From: Scalesia atractyloides
Lineage: Eukaryota; Streptophyta; Magnoliopsida; Asterales; Asteraceae
Direction: 5' to 3'
DNA: 64,000 nucleotides
Assembly (NCBI GenBank): GCA_947069175.1
Contig: CAMTDV010000013.1
Span: 59,588,610 to 59,652,609 of the forward strand
Shown here one piece after another: positions 33,651 through 45,960 of this stretch. The notes under the pieces were generated by a model, which saw nothing but the letters and a program-made list of their open reading frames with translations, was not told the origin of the DNA and did not search any database. The stretch's first letter is position 1. Each line of letters begins with the position of its first letter. Position numbers and translations under genes: made by a program.

Positions 33651-36427
33651 ATTTGTACTTCTGATCAGCTTGATTAGCATCGTCATCAGAATCATCTTCA
33701 ACGACAACTCTATCGTAAACATTCACGTCTTAATATCTTCAAATACATACTCGTTTGGCTCAAACGCATCCATCTCGTTTAATTCGTTCTCAAAATCAAA
33801 CTCAAAATTCTCTTCGTTCATTCCCAACATCTCTGCTATATCTTCCTTTGTATAACTATGAACAAATTCTCCCTCATCTACATCATGCTCAAGATAGAAA
33901 ACTTTGGCCTTTTGCACGACAGGAACAGATAATATTTCTATTTCTGGGAAAACTCCTGCCTGCTGAGCATCAACAGACTCATCAACTTGATCATTTCTTC
34001 CTTCTTCGGTAGTCTATTTGCAGAGTCATCAAGGTACACAGAAACATACACTTCTTCATTAACATTTGACTATGTAACACGAATACCATTACCTCCTAAA
34101 CTATCATCGTAATCATCATCGCTATCAGAACTACTCGAATCAATACCATCTATTTCAGCATCCTCTATTTCAGCATCTTCTTCTACACATCATCAATCTG
34201 TTTTTCAATCTTTTTCTTCAACAACCAATCACGATGCCTTTGAGAAATATCTAGCAAATCAGTATCGACATACGTTGGCTTCCCGATAAGAATAAACTTT
34301 TTCGGCTCCTCATGAACAACTATATCCATGCAAGTAACTGGCACAGATTCAGCTTCTGGCTCAGTATGTTCAGTGATAGGATCCTCTACAACTTTTGCTT
34401 TCCCTTTCCCTTGTACGTTAGATTGTGCTTTTGCAAGACACTCTCTCTCTGCAACACGCTCACGAGCTTCAGATCTTTCAATTTTGTCAATCTCTACTGT
34501 GATATTCACACCCAACTTCTTCACTAATATCTTCTCGAATAAATTCATACGCCTATCATTCTGGATTCTTTCTTCTTCATATTCAGTCATGCATAATCTC
34601 AATCGTTCATTCTCAGAAAAAATATTGGCTAACATTGCTTCAAGCTATTGCTTGTCTTCAGATAATCCTCTAATCTGTTAAGCATTTCTTGTTTCTCTGC
34701 AATCAACACATTGATGTTCTTGAAGTTCGGCAATTCTCAATGTGTTCATCATCGTAACTTTTTTTGCAAATCGTCCACCCGCGGATCATTGAAAGTAAAA
34801 TCATCACCCCTGGTATATCACCAAAATCTAAATTAAAGTCAAACAGGGATGGTGATGTCTGAGATGTATGCGGTGGTTGTTGTGGAGTTTGCTGCTTTTG
34901 TGGCGGTTGCTTTTGTTGAGAAGCTTGCTACTGTTGTTGTTGTTGCGATTGTGGTGTTTGCTGTTGTTGTTAAGGCGTTGGATGTTGTTGAGGTGTTTGC
35001 TGCTGTGTCGGTTGCGGTGGAGACTGTGGAGCTTGTCGTGGTGGTGTTGTTGGAATTTGCTGAGACGGTTCAACCACGACTTCTTCAACACTAGGCTCTG
35101 ATGTAGTTCTCTTTTGATCTAACTATAGGAGACTTAGAACTACGAGCAGCAGAACGCTTTATCCTCCTTTGCTTCTTTTTTATTGGCGTTCGAAAAATAG
35201 CTTCGGAATCAGAAGCAGATGGAACATATGTTGTATCATCTTCTCATGTTGCTTTGCATTTACATTCTTCTGCCTTTCGTTTTAGCTCTGCCTGACGCTT
35301 TTTCTCAATTTTCTGCGCCCTTTCTCTCGCCTGCTCTCCCCTCATCAGAATTCGTTCTAGAAGAAGAAGAAAAAAACTTCAGCTGCTTTTCTGTTCCAAA
35401 TGCTTGACGTTCGATGTCAGCAGCTATGTCTTCTATATTCTCCTCTGTTTCTGGTTCATCACGTACACCAGAACTTTTAGCAGTCGCTTTCTTTTTCTGT
35501 TGTGTATGTGCGGTTGTAGAAGTAGAAGCTTTACGCTTGGCACCCTTATCTCCATCTTTAACAAACCACGGATTTCTCTTTGCAACAAACCCAAATAAAG
35601 CAGTTAACTCATCATCCTCGTCACCATTTTCATCTTTCCTCCATCGGCCTGGTGCAGGAGAAATATAATCCTTATCCACAATAGCACCGAAAACAGGCTT
35701 AGCGTTAGGAATAGCCTTAAGATGCAAGTTCATTTTCCTCAAAGTAGAAACATCCATATGCTCAAGCCTCAAGATATCCTCTTTGCTTTTCTTCAACTCT
35801 GGATGTAGATGATCTAGCATCATTTGCACAAACCTCGGATATTGCAAAAACTTCTCTCTTTGAATATTCTGGACCATTTGCGTAAAGATAACTTTATAAA
35901 AGTTATATGGCAAGTTCAGCACCAAAGCAGTGATCATACACATTTGGTAGTCAACGAGATCGTCATATCCTCCTTTCCTATGACTCAAAGCATGTGCAAC
36001 AACGTGAGGAAGATAACGATAAGGTGCACTCAGATTTCCTTTCTTGAAAGGTGCAGAGTTAACAAATCCAGCATATCCCATTTGATAGAAGCAACCTTTA
36101 ACCATATACTCAGGAAAACCTGTGGATCATCAGCATTATCTTTGAAATCCAGAACCGTGCGAATTTACTCCTCAGTTATCTTAACTTGAATATCCACATC
36201 ATCAATCTTTACCGAAGAAACAATAGCGTTATCTTATATGCTAAACTCCACAGCATTCTAGAAATACTCAACGTGTGATCTGTACATTGTATGTCTGTCA
36301 GTAAGCACTTTCGTAATCCGTATACTGTAAGGAAATCCAAAATATCCCTGTATGCAGCAATCTCTGGAATCGAATCATCAGTCAAACAGCAGATATTGTG
36401 AAACGACGAAAATGAAGATTTCTTGGC
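33651..36427 (-). pseudogene. Element A env-like ORF, N-terminal and middle parts (exon 2)
   Basis: Minus-strand order: AKKSSFSSFHNICCLTDDS from the acceptor (36427), the MVKGCFYQMGYAGFV block (36105) and HRKGGYDDLVDYQMCMITAL (about 35985). Then come REKFLQYPRFVQMMLDHL (about 35860) and LEHMDVSTLRKMNL, VFGAIVDKDYISPAPGRW, a basic/acidic region, and a Gln/His/Pro-rich region (35090-34830). A coiled-coil-like segment with ERVAERECLAKAQ follows (34635-34400), then an acidic segment with VFYLEHDVDEGEFVHSYTKE (about 33905). The two A pieces total about 3.9 kb, so roughly 1,300 codons. Function unknown; I see no convincing signal peptide. It has frameshifts and stops. Confidence 0.8.
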
Positions 36428-36847
36428 CTGTTCACAGAAATAACAAACAACCGTTAGAAATATTAAACATTTCAGAATTAAACACATTCATTTGTACGAA
36501 CCATCTTTTTGTTCGAATCAGACACTTGGAATATTTTTGAAATCGAACATTAAAATTTTACTTCGTACGAATCATTTCTTCGTATGAGCCAAAATAACAT
36601 ATATTCAAAAACTTGCTTGTACGAACTTCGTATGAGCCATGAATCGTTCCAAAATTCACCAAGTTTAATCCGAACTTAAAACTTGTAGATTTTAACAAAT
36701 TGATGGTTGATTTTCAGGTTATTAGGGCCGATAATAACGATTTTGTAGTCAATTTTAAGTTTTACCGGTCCAATCTCCCTAGATCTAAGTTTTATGTCCG
36801 ATTTGTTCAATTTTGGCATTATAACGACTTGGTTTTAGTGAAATTAC
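36428..36847 (-). other. Predicted intron in the element A env-like transcript (420 bp)
   Basis: Donor AAG|GTAATTTCAC at 36847; acceptor TTATTTCTGTGAACAG|GCC at 36428/36427. The acceptor position is where similarity with the C copy begins. Exon 1 (ATGGAAAAG, 36848-36856) joins in phase 0. GTACGA motifs lie inside at about 36490-36620. Inferred from the two-copy comparison. Confidence 0.6.
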
Positions 36848-37110
36848 CTTTTCCATTGAAAGAGGTGTGCTAGCCAACCTCTCCAATGTAATAGGAATCG
36901 AAAAATATCAAGAAATGAAGATTTCAGCAAGTGTTTCGCACAAACTCTCTCTACTTCGCACAACAGTTCTTCAGAGAAACATAAAGTTGTTTTGTATGAA
37001 GTTCAAGAGTTTATATAGTAGTGTGATCGCTTCGTACGAAATATTGATTCGTGCGGAGTAAACATACTTCTTTCATACGAATTAATGATCTTCGTACGAA
37101 TCACTTCTAA
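36848..37110 (-). promoter_or_regulatory. First exon and internal promoter of the A env-like ORF
   Basis: ATGGAAAAG (36848-36856) is a predicted three-codon coding exon. Upstream, in the minus direction, CTATATAAA lies at 37010-37018, about 155 bases before the ATG. Just beyond it are CGCTTCGTACGAAAT, TTCATACGAATT and CTTCGTACGAATC (37025-37105). The layout matches C (TATA at 18015-18025, motifs, ATG at 17874) although the surrounding sequence has diverged. Confidence 0.55.
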
Positions 37111-37254
37111 AAACTTGTAAAATTTTTAATTTTATTTTTGTAATTTTCATTTTTATTCAATTTTATCTGTTTTAAAACCCACTCGGTTAACTAAGTCCAA
37201 ATTAATGACCCTGGTTACACGATTTTGTCTACCTAGTCCAAGTTAAGGACCTTG
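37111..37254 (-). other. Element A spacer, part next to the env-like ORF
   Basis: It is non-coding and contains the CCAAATTAATGACCCTGG and CCAAGTTAAGGACCTTG blocks shared with B (27325-27375) and C (18185-18245). The last five bases, CCTTG (37250-37254), are the TSD of G2. Confidence 0.75.
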
Positions 37255-40200
37255 TGTGACAAATGGCAAATAACTGGTAATTCCGTACAATTTAATCACT
37301 ACTTTTATTTTATAATCTCATGCATATTATTGTAATTTAATTGCATAACTGGTCGTACGTCGTATCCTAAGTATTAGGGCAAGTAAATCTGATCATAACA
37401 TATACTGGTTTCCATTACGACGCTGAACAAACCAAAACAATGACCTAAAAGTGTTGGTAGAAAGTGTTGGGCGCACTAATTGCGGTGACACTAACTGTGT
37501 TGGTAAATCCCTAAAACGAATCAGAAGAAAGAATAACGGCATGCTAATGCCATAACTGAGTCCATATATAAATGAAAACATTGATATGAGATCAACCATA
37601 CAAAAAATACATAACTTTCCGGTACAACGCCTAAATTGCAAAATTGTCCGTTTCGACCAAAAAGGCGACAAATGACAGTTTGTCCGCAACACTAATTTGG
37701 TGGATTCTGGATGCCAGAATAGTAATACAATGATGTTAATCATCCTAAAACAATGTGAGAATAGCAAGAATGCACAAAAGACATCTTTCCGGTCATTCGA
37801 CAAACAGTGCACAATTCGACCGGTAGGAGACCGTTCGTCGAAACGACGAACATTCTAGTGGCCGATGGCCTCATTCAGGCATCTAGAGAACTAGTTAAGC
37901 CTCATTTGGGACTCGGAATCCTTTCAATAACATGAGGTCACGGAAACACAACTTTTGGAAAAGTTCGACGGCAGGTTATAAAAGTGCCGATGTCGAGCGA
38001 ACGATTCGAACGAAAGGCATCTTGGCCATCCTAGATCATCGTATATTCATCTAGCGAACTAGTTATGCATATTTTAGGTCAGAATTGCACTAAGTAGACA
38101 CCATGACAATTGTGGTGGTCGAAAACAAAAGCTTCCGGTACTAAATAATAAAGTTCGTTTATTAGCGAATATTAGTATCGATGAACGATCTAATGACATT
38201 TCTGTCATCCGAAACTTATATTAGATTATCAAGTGGATTAATTACCATATAATAACACTCTAACCCTAATTATATACTATGAATGCAAGATCAATCCCCT
38301 AATCACAACACTTAACTTAATGACTAAAATATCTAATAAATTAACACATGTCATAAATAATATTTACACTTACCCCCCCCATGAGGGCCCCACCCACTTG
38401 ATTTTGTTGAAAATGATAAATTAGAAGTATGGTATGTTGATGTGATGATAATAATGAAAGAATGGTGATAATATATTAAGATCACTTCATGATCTTTATC
38501 ATTTTCTCACAAAAAAAAGTTGCAACATATCCTCCATAACCCCCTAAAACCCACGGCTCAACCATCCACCATATAACCACCACTTAGCCACCATAAACCA
38601 CCACCCTAAGTCCACTTTAAAACCCTTTCAAGGCCATTGAAGAAGCTTGCAAGGATGGAGGATCATTAGGTCTTCTTTGGAGCTTCATTTTCCTTCTAAG
38701 ATCATCATAAACTTGTGCACTCATTGTAAGACTTATTCTTTCATAATCTAGCTTATTTTTATGTCTAGATTAGTGATGTACAAGTTGATCATCTTGAAAA
38801 TGAAGAAAAGATAAACCAAAAACCCTAACTCACACCATAATAATAACACTAAATATTGTTTATTTTGTATTGATTATGTGTTTATATGGTAGTTAGTTAG
38901 CATGTTGATGTTGTTTATGTTAAAGTAAGGTGTAAAAGTGAGATGATCTTGTATCATCAAGTATGAATATGAAGATTTAAACATGATAATGTTTAAATCT
39001 AAACAAGATCATCAACTACATCTTCCATGAAGATTACTACAACTTAAAGATAATTTTACTACACATGAATGATTTTTATAAGAAATAAACATATGATTTA
39101 AGATGTAATCATCTTAAAAATGTGTAGTAATCAAGAGGTTTAAAGAAATGGACTTGATTAAATGATATGACAAAAGTGGTGATTTAAAAGTGTTAATAAA
39201 TGTGAAATCTCATCATAATTTCTTAAGATTTCTAACACCAAAAAGCCATGGATGATGATGATGGTAAGTTGTAAATAAATAGTAGGAAAGTTTGTGATAG
39301 ATTGTTGATATTGATTATGAGTTTAAACAGGTTTTAAATACGTTTTTAAAACGTGGAAAATGTCATAGTTTAGGGGAAACTATGGCAAAATTTTCTAAAA
39401 ATTTAATCGCGATTAAGACATGATGAGGTGATTAGCGGGACTAAACGCGATTAATAACTTAAATCGTCATTAAGTAAGTTCTAATAACAAGGGTTAAATC
39501 CTAAACACCCAAGTATTCAATAAGTTTATATATATATTTTTTCAATTAAAAAATAAGTAACTCTTATAAATATTTATATAGTTATTTGGGAAATAAAAAT
39601 ATGTATGCATATTTTTTCACCAAGAATTTTGTATAAATACATATGTGCATTGTATGTGTATATATTTAGAAGCTTAGGGTATTCATAATAAAAATACCCA
39701 AGCATACACAAAAATACAACCACTTGAAAATAATACCAAGTGTTGGTGACCTAAGCCAATATATTCTCACAATACGTCGAAATAATAAACGGACAAACGA
39801 AGCAATGCGGACGATGGGGGAACGTTCACAAATACACCGTCGCATCGACAACCAGCAAATAAATCTCCGATACAAAAAGCTATTACGACGACGGGCGATT
39901 TGCAATAAGAAAAGTGTGTAGTGAACGATGACGACGGCAAGTCTAAAATATATATTGACACTTAACATAAATATATATGTTATCGAAATCAAAATCCGGA
40001 AAGTTAAAAATATAAAAAGTATAAGGCACATATATATACTTATACATTAATACTTAGTAATAATTCTAAGTATAAGGTTATAAAATAATGGGCTAGGCCC
40101 AATGATAAGAAAACATGGGCTAGGCCCAATGATATGAAAACATGGGCTAAGCCCAATAACAAAGAAAATATGGGCTAGGTCCAATGACATGAAAACATGG

Positions 40201-41327
40201 GCAAGGCCCAATCGCATGGATAACACGGGCAAGGCCCAATGACACACGTGCAAGGCATGAGGACATGTGAAGGGCAAGGCCCGGTTCACACACGATCTGA
40301 AAACAACAATATATATATATATATATATATTGAGAAATATATATAACAATATTAATCGAACAAACAAACTCCCAACACTATGATAACATTAAAAGTTGTT
40401 CTATCATAACAAAGAAATACATAACAAGAATTCAAGATGAACAACGAGTACAAGGTCCATCAAGGCCTAGGTGTCTAATAAACTCGATACTCATGTAGGT
40501 TATACACGTGTACGGACACCTACTGTGAGTAGTACAACGTATAGAACACAAAACTGTGAGTTCATGTCCCTCCTTTCAATTATTTCAAAGTTTTGTTTTA
40601 AAACTATCGAGGGGAAATACATGTCATAACAAACGTATGTTAGCTATGGGTTTAGTTGATAACACGATCATTTGTGAGTAAGTAGGATGATGACAATAGT
40701 AACCATTAATCACTTAGTGACCAAGATGCAAAAGAAGTAGATCTATTGAGTTTGAGACCCGCTCCACTCCTGGTATGTTAATCGGTTAGGATTGCTTTTG
40801 TGATCCCAATGATGTCAAAGTTGTCTCGGTTTGGTTACTTACTTATGGCACATATATGTCAGGGTGCTCGCTACACACTGATAGATCCCCAAAATGCCAT
40901 GATGCTAATAACATACTCGGATTTCATTACTGGATTTCAAGGATGATATTTTTATACGAAAACATTTACTACATGAACTCGCCAACTTTATGTTAACTTT
41001 TTAAAATTACATGTATTTTAGGACGCAAGACATGAGCTGGTGATATGATTCGGGTTATAGGAATATGTCAAGACAATGATGTGCCATCTTTTGGAGGGTT
41101 TGCCTTTTATATCCCAACTTCGTATGGGTATATAGGGGTCAAACCTCACTATGTACTTGTGATGAAAACAGTTAAAACTATGCAATCGCTTTTGGTTGGT
41201 TGTAATATTGGAATGAAACTTATTATTAGTATGGCATCGTTGTTGAATTATGATTGTTTACTAAATTGGATGCAATGATTACCTAATAGTCACACACTTG
41301 CGCTTCCACTACGACCAGGGTGTGACA
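37255..41327 (+). mobile_element. G2: 4.1 kb solo LTR, TSD CCTTG (same family as G1)
   Basis: It starts TGTGACAAATGGC and ends ACCAGGGTGTGACA, with exact CCTTG flanks (37250-37254, 41328-41332). The spacer of A reads across it. It has no pol domain. It shares blocks with G1, such as the GGGCTAGGCCC minisatellite and GTAGGATGATGACAATAGTA near 40680. It lacks the (A/G)GTCAA array of G1. The small ORFs inside (for example 41045-41278) have no recognisable product. A (TA)n run lies at about 40310-40330. Confidence 0.9.
40088..40250. repeat. GGGCTAGGCCC minisatellite in G2
   Basis: Six degenerate units of about 27-28 bp, each with ATGGGCTAGGCCCAATGA followed by an A-rich linker; a weaker unit continues to about 40285. 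Confidence 0.88.
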
Positions 41328-42562
41328 CCTTGGTTGACCGTTTTTAACCAAAACATATTTATTTTCTCATGTAAAGTTTCAAATTAATGAACTTTATTGA
41401 CGTTCAGGTAAATTTTGATAAAAATTAGCTCCCAACACATGGTTTTTCGATTTTCACTTAGCAGGATTTTGCTATGATTTCAAGCATCAGTGTTTTTAAC
41501 ATCGGTAGACTAAAAAAATCTAATAAGCTAAGGAAACTGAAATCATTTTGGGTTTTTAATAAATTTATCGAAAACAATCATACATATTTTTGTGAATTTT
41601 GTGTTGAGAGAACCATATCAAGTTTTTAACAAATCACCAGTACCGTTGATCTTGGTATACTCATTAAGTTTTTTAACCAGATTTACTTAGATGGCCAATA
41701 TACTTGTCCATTTAAACCTCTTCTAGCTTGTCAATTGTATCAAGATATGTTAGGTAATATTATGAACATGAAATAACTGTGTTTTCCATCTCTTAATATA
41801 CTCCCGTATCGAGATTCCCAGAATTTCATTTTACAGGTGAATATATCCAATTGATATTTGTAAAAGGTGAGTGCGAGACCCTGAGAGCTCAGGTTAGTAT
41901 TTCCATACAGACAAAGAGATGAAGGCTCGTTTTAAGGTGGTGTTCCATACAGGAATCTTTTATACTGCAGATGTCATAAAGTTTATGATATATTCATTTT
42001 TTTATGCATCTTAGGCGAATAATGCGTAAAGTATTATACAAGTTCTAGGCTATTGCTTACGCAAAATCAGAAGAACTCGGATAATACCCCCATATATCGA
42101 TCAAATATAAAGACCTAGTATCACAGAATCTGGCATTCTCTCAAACGAAATTTCGGAGTACTAAGTCCATATATCCGAGAGATGTTAATCCACAAGTTAT
42201 TTAGTTTTTTCCTTTTTAGGTTTATATCTTGAAAACAATTTACTGAACGAGTGAAGCCTATTGGCATATCCTCAGTAAGACCTGTTTAATCACTTGTTTA
42301 ACATTCCAATTCTTTAGCATACTGTGACTGTCTTTTTGATATAATATGATCCCTCTTTTTCACAAAAACTCTTTTTTGAATTTTATAATGATTTTGTATT
42401 TTCCCCAAACATTCTCCCCCTAAAATCAAAAACATATTTTTGGATTTTTTAGAATTTTTAAGAAGGAATGTACAGAAATACGTCTAACCGATGAAAAATT
42501 CACACCAGGTCGTCATCATCCTCAAACTCAACCTCATGAACATCTCCTGATATCAGATTTTT
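41328..42562 (-). other. Element A spacer, part next to RNase H
   Basis: It is non-coding and starts with the right TSD of G2 (41328-41332). It aligns with B (27370-28545) and C (18230-19490), including the conserved block at 42093-42186. Confidence 0.8.
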
Positions 42563-42960
42563 TTAACCATTTAACTTCAAAAGATTTTTGAATCGTGTTT
42601 TATCAAAAGCTTTGGTATAAAAATTTCCCTTTTGGTCATCAGTGTGGATTTTCTCAATTCTAACCAACTTTTTCTCGTAGCAATCACGGATAAAGTGGTG
42701 TCGAATCTCGATATGTTTAGTGCGTGAGTGTTGGCATGAGTTTTTGGTGATATCGATCGTGGCCTGATTATCTCCATATATTGGCGTATCAAGAAATTGC
42801 AGTCCAAAGTCTCTCATCTGCTTTTTGAATCCAGAGAAGCTGGGCACAACAGCTGGATGCTGAAACGTATTCAGCTTCACAAGTAAAGAGAGCGACCGCG
42901 GTCTATTTCTTGCATTGCCATGTTACCAAATGGATTCCGAATAACTGGCAGCCGGCCGTT
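42563..42960 (-). pseudogene. Element A RNase H
   Basis: It shows KKQMRDFGLQFLDTPIY, GDNQATIDITKNSCQH (second Asp), HIEIRHHFIRDCYEKKLVR and TKAFDKTRFKNLLKLNG at the end. The upstream part with the QCKK and ACEAEY-type Glu lies at about 42925-42860 in another frame. RNase H removes RNA from RNA-DNA hybrids during reverse transcription. It follows RT directly and is inactive through frameshifts. Confidence 0.88.
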
Positions 42961-44045
42961 GTAGATTTAGTATTCAGTTTGCAACATCCGAAATAAGAAT
43001 CCGAGTATCCTGCAAGATTAAAGTCATCTTGGATACCACAAGCCGGTGCTTGGAAAACCCTTCAGATATCTCATAATGCGTTTGACGGCTAGCAGGTGCG
43101 CTCTTTGGATTAGACTGATAATAGGCGCACAGGCACGTTGGATACATGATATCTGGTCGAGAAGCAGTAAGATACATCAAGGATCCGATCATGGAGCGAT
43201 ATAGAGTTTCGTCAACTCTTTCTCCAATAAGATCTGGACAAATGTCGTGATTTGGAGCTAACGGGGTAGGTGCTGGTTTAGTTCCTGTCATATTGAATTT
43301 CTCCAATATGTCATGAACATACTTCATCTGATGAATAAAGATACCATCAGGCAACTGATCTACCTGAAGTCCTAGAAAGATCTTCATTTCCCCCATCGCG
43401 CTCATTTCAAATTTGCGCTTCATGACTTCTTCGAAGTCTTTACACAGCTTATCATTTGTCGATCTAAAGATAATATCATCCACATATATTTGTACGATGA
43501 TTAAATGCCCATATACTTCCTTTGTGAAGAGGGTAGAATCTATTGTTCCTCTGATAAAGCTATTGTCTAGAAGATGACTTGACAATGCTTCATACCAAGC
43601 TCTCAGGGCTTGATGAAGACCGTATAAGGCTTTGTTCAGAAGGTAGACCTTGTCTTTGTGCACTGGATCAATGAACCCCGGTGGTTGGCCCACGTACACC
43701 TCCTCTTTCACTTTTCTATATAAGAAAGCAGATTTAACATCTAACTGGTACACCTTGAACCTTTCCATGAGGCAAAGGTCAAGAATATGCGAATCGCTTC
43801 AAGACGAGCAACTCGGGCATAGACTTCAGTGTAGTCTATCCCTTTATGTTGGTGAAAACCTTGAACCACAAGTCGAGCTTTGTTGCGTACCACAACTCCT
43901 CGATCATCTCTTTTGCACTTGAAGACCCATCTAGTGTTAATCTTTTTGTGATGATCTGGCAGGTCAACAAGCTTCCAGACTCCAAGTTTCTGGAATTGAA
44001 ACAACTCCTCTTGCGTTGCATCCACCCAACTTTCTTCCTTTAATG
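42961..44045 (-). pseudogene. Element A reverse transcriptase
   Basis: RVT_2-type Copia RT. 44025-43770 shows WKLVDLPDHHKKINTRWVFK, ARLVVQGFHQ and EVYARVARLEAIR. After a frameshift near 43768, QLDVKSAFLYRKVKEEVYV, LNKALYGLHQALRAWYEAL and IIVQIYVDDIIF follow (YVDD at about 43486-43475), then LYRSMIGSLMYLTASRPDI. The catalytic Asp residues of DVKSAF and YVDD are kept. It polymerises cDNA from the tRNA-primed RNA. The frameshift and one near 43040 disable the ORF. Confidence 0.92.
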
Positions 44046-44521
44046 CATCTTTCCAGCTTCCCAGCTCAACCTAAGAAACAAAGCAACTATTAGAAAGCCT
44101 GGTTTGGAGTGGAGCAATACTAGTATAGAAACAGCTTAGATCTTTATTGATCTGATTGCGAGTTTGCACTCCTGTTCGTAAGCTACCTATATGTTCTCCG
44201 ACGGATAATATGAAAGTGTCCTAGGCATCACTTCGATTGGAACATCTACTTGCGGTTGCAAATTCGTTAGAACTTCATCAACGACCGTACAGATGAAGAA
44301 GCTTCATTCCTGGCATTAGACTGGGCAACCTATTGTTTAAAGAAACTTTCATTCTGTTCAGATCCTTCATCGGAACTGGATCCTCCATCGTCAAAAGTTG
44401 GTTCCCGATTAGAGTCACCATCAGCATTCGGTTGGGCAGATGATTTAGCAATATTAACATTTGGTGTAGGAACAGGAACTTGATCGAAAGAGCTTTGACC
44501 AAACCGGTAGTGATGTAGAAA
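44046..44521 (-). pseudogene. Element A integrase-RT linker
   Basis: This is the low-complexity, Ser/Pro/acidic stretch normal between Copia integrase and RT. No domain is visible. It has frameshifts, and the longest open piece is 44502-44278. Confidence 0.6.
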
Positions 44522-45420
44522 TCACCAATGGTCTAGCAACTTGTTCTTGATTAGATAACTGATGCTGTTCAAAAAGCATAACAAGTTCTTCATCTGATGG
44601 CACATATGGTAGGTCAAACGAATCCCACAAACCATCATAGTTAAACAGCCACGGATCCCAAGTTTCTGCGTAGGTGTAGTATATCTTTGACAATCTACAT
44701 GCTGCGCAAGAACGACCTGGTTTAGACTCGGCAAGAAAACGCGTTTCTGAGGAGTAGCGTAACCGACGAAAAATCCTTCCAAGGATTTGGCTCCAAATTT
44801 ACAAGCCGGGTCCAGAACGGTACACGGTGATCCAAAAGGCTCCAAAAATGCTAGGTTGGGCTTTCGTTGATTCAGTAACTCGAAACATGTCTTTTTGTGA
44901 CGCTTAACTGTTAACACACGATTCAGGGTATAACACGCTGACGCTACTCTCTACTCCAGAAACTGATCGGCAATTTCGAACCAGCAATATTGTTCTGGCA
45001 GTCTCTATCAGTGTGCGATTCTTACGTTCAGCTACTCCATTTTGTTCAGGAGTATAGGGGGCGCTGAATTCGTGAAGAATCCCCTTTTCATTGCAGAATT
45101 CTTGCATCTTCTTGTTCTTGAACTCTGTTCCGTTGTCACTGCGGATTCTCTTGATTGGCAAGTGATATAGGTTTTCAAGTTTTCTGAAGAGGATCATAAG
45201 AGTTTCAAACGTTTCGTCTTTACTCTCTAGAAAGAAAACCCATGAGAATCTAGAGTAATCATCTGTAACGACAAGGCAGTATAGATCACCAGAAATACTT
45301 TTGACGTTGACTAGCCCAAACAGATCCATGTGTAGCCTTTCTAGTGGTAGCTTTATCGAATTCAACAGCTTTCTCGGGTGTGATTTCTTATGCTGCTTCC
45401 CTTTTTGTAGCTCAGACAAT
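44522..45420 (-). pseudogene. Element A integrase
   Basis: 45419-44904 gives a 171-codon open part with RLHMDLFGLVNVKSISGDL (Asp32), RIRSDNGTEFKNKKM (Asp95) and PEQNGVAERKNRTLIE (Glu131). Asp95 and Glu131 are 35 residues apart, the DD35E spacing. The C-terminal part continues at 44917-44522 (LEPFGSPCTVLDPACK, LEGFFVGYA). All three catalytic residues are present. A frameshift joins the two pieces near 44915. Confidence 0.92.
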
Positions 45421-45960
45421 CATCAGATAAATGAAAACTTTTCAGATTAACACCCTCCACTAGGTCGTTATGCACAATATAATTCATCTTGAGGAGATGA
45501 ATGTGCCCCATTTCCGATGCCATAATATCAACTCCTTCTCGGTAGCTTTTGAGACAAAGCATTGAACTTTCTTTGACGTGGTAGAAGTGATGCTCATTCA
45601 AGAACATATAAATCATTTTCTCTCGGAGTACGCATCAGAATCCATTCCTCCGGAATTTTGAAACCGGGTTTTAAGATCAGACATTCTTTATCGTTAAAAT
45701 GCATCGTGAACTTCTTGTCACAAATTTGCGAGATGCTAAGAAAATTGTTCTCAAGCTCAGCAATGTAGTTCACTTTATCAAATGAAACAACTCCGTTCGA
45801 GAGAATTCCTTCTCCGACGATCCTGCCTCCTTGTGTTCCAGCAAAACCTACATACCCTCCACGGATAGCTTTAACGTCATTGAGCAACGCAAGCATTCCT
45901 GTCATATGGCGAGAAGCTCCACTGTCCATTATCCATTTTGACATTATCGCACGCTAGAAC
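45421..45960 (-). pseudogene. Element A protease and pre-integrase domain
   Basis: The aspartic protease starts KWIMDSGASRHMTG (about 45940-45900), with GYVGFAGTQGGRIVGEG and NNFLSISQICDKKF, and ECLILKPGFKIPEEW near its end. The wording is close to SIRE-lineage proteases as I remember them. The pre-integrase zinc-binding region follows at 45616-45362 (HLLKMNYIVHNDLVEGVN). The catalytic DSG is intact. Stops and a frame change separate it from gag and integrase. Confidence 0.88.

Noticed and set aside
34828..35101. Three overlapping frames rich in Val, Leu or Gln/His
   Set aside because: All come from CAA/CAC-type low-complexity coding sequence of the env-like ORF; the + strand Val/Leu frames are shadows of the Gln/His/Pro-rich linker.
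35305..36105. The 266-codon open frame as an intact host gene
   Set aside because: It matches the env-like ORF of element C block by block and lies in the right place within element A, so it is retroelement sequence.
41045..41278. 77-codon + strand ORF in G2
   Set aside because: It lies near the end of a solo LTR, has no family resemblance, and the corresponding part of G1 is not open.
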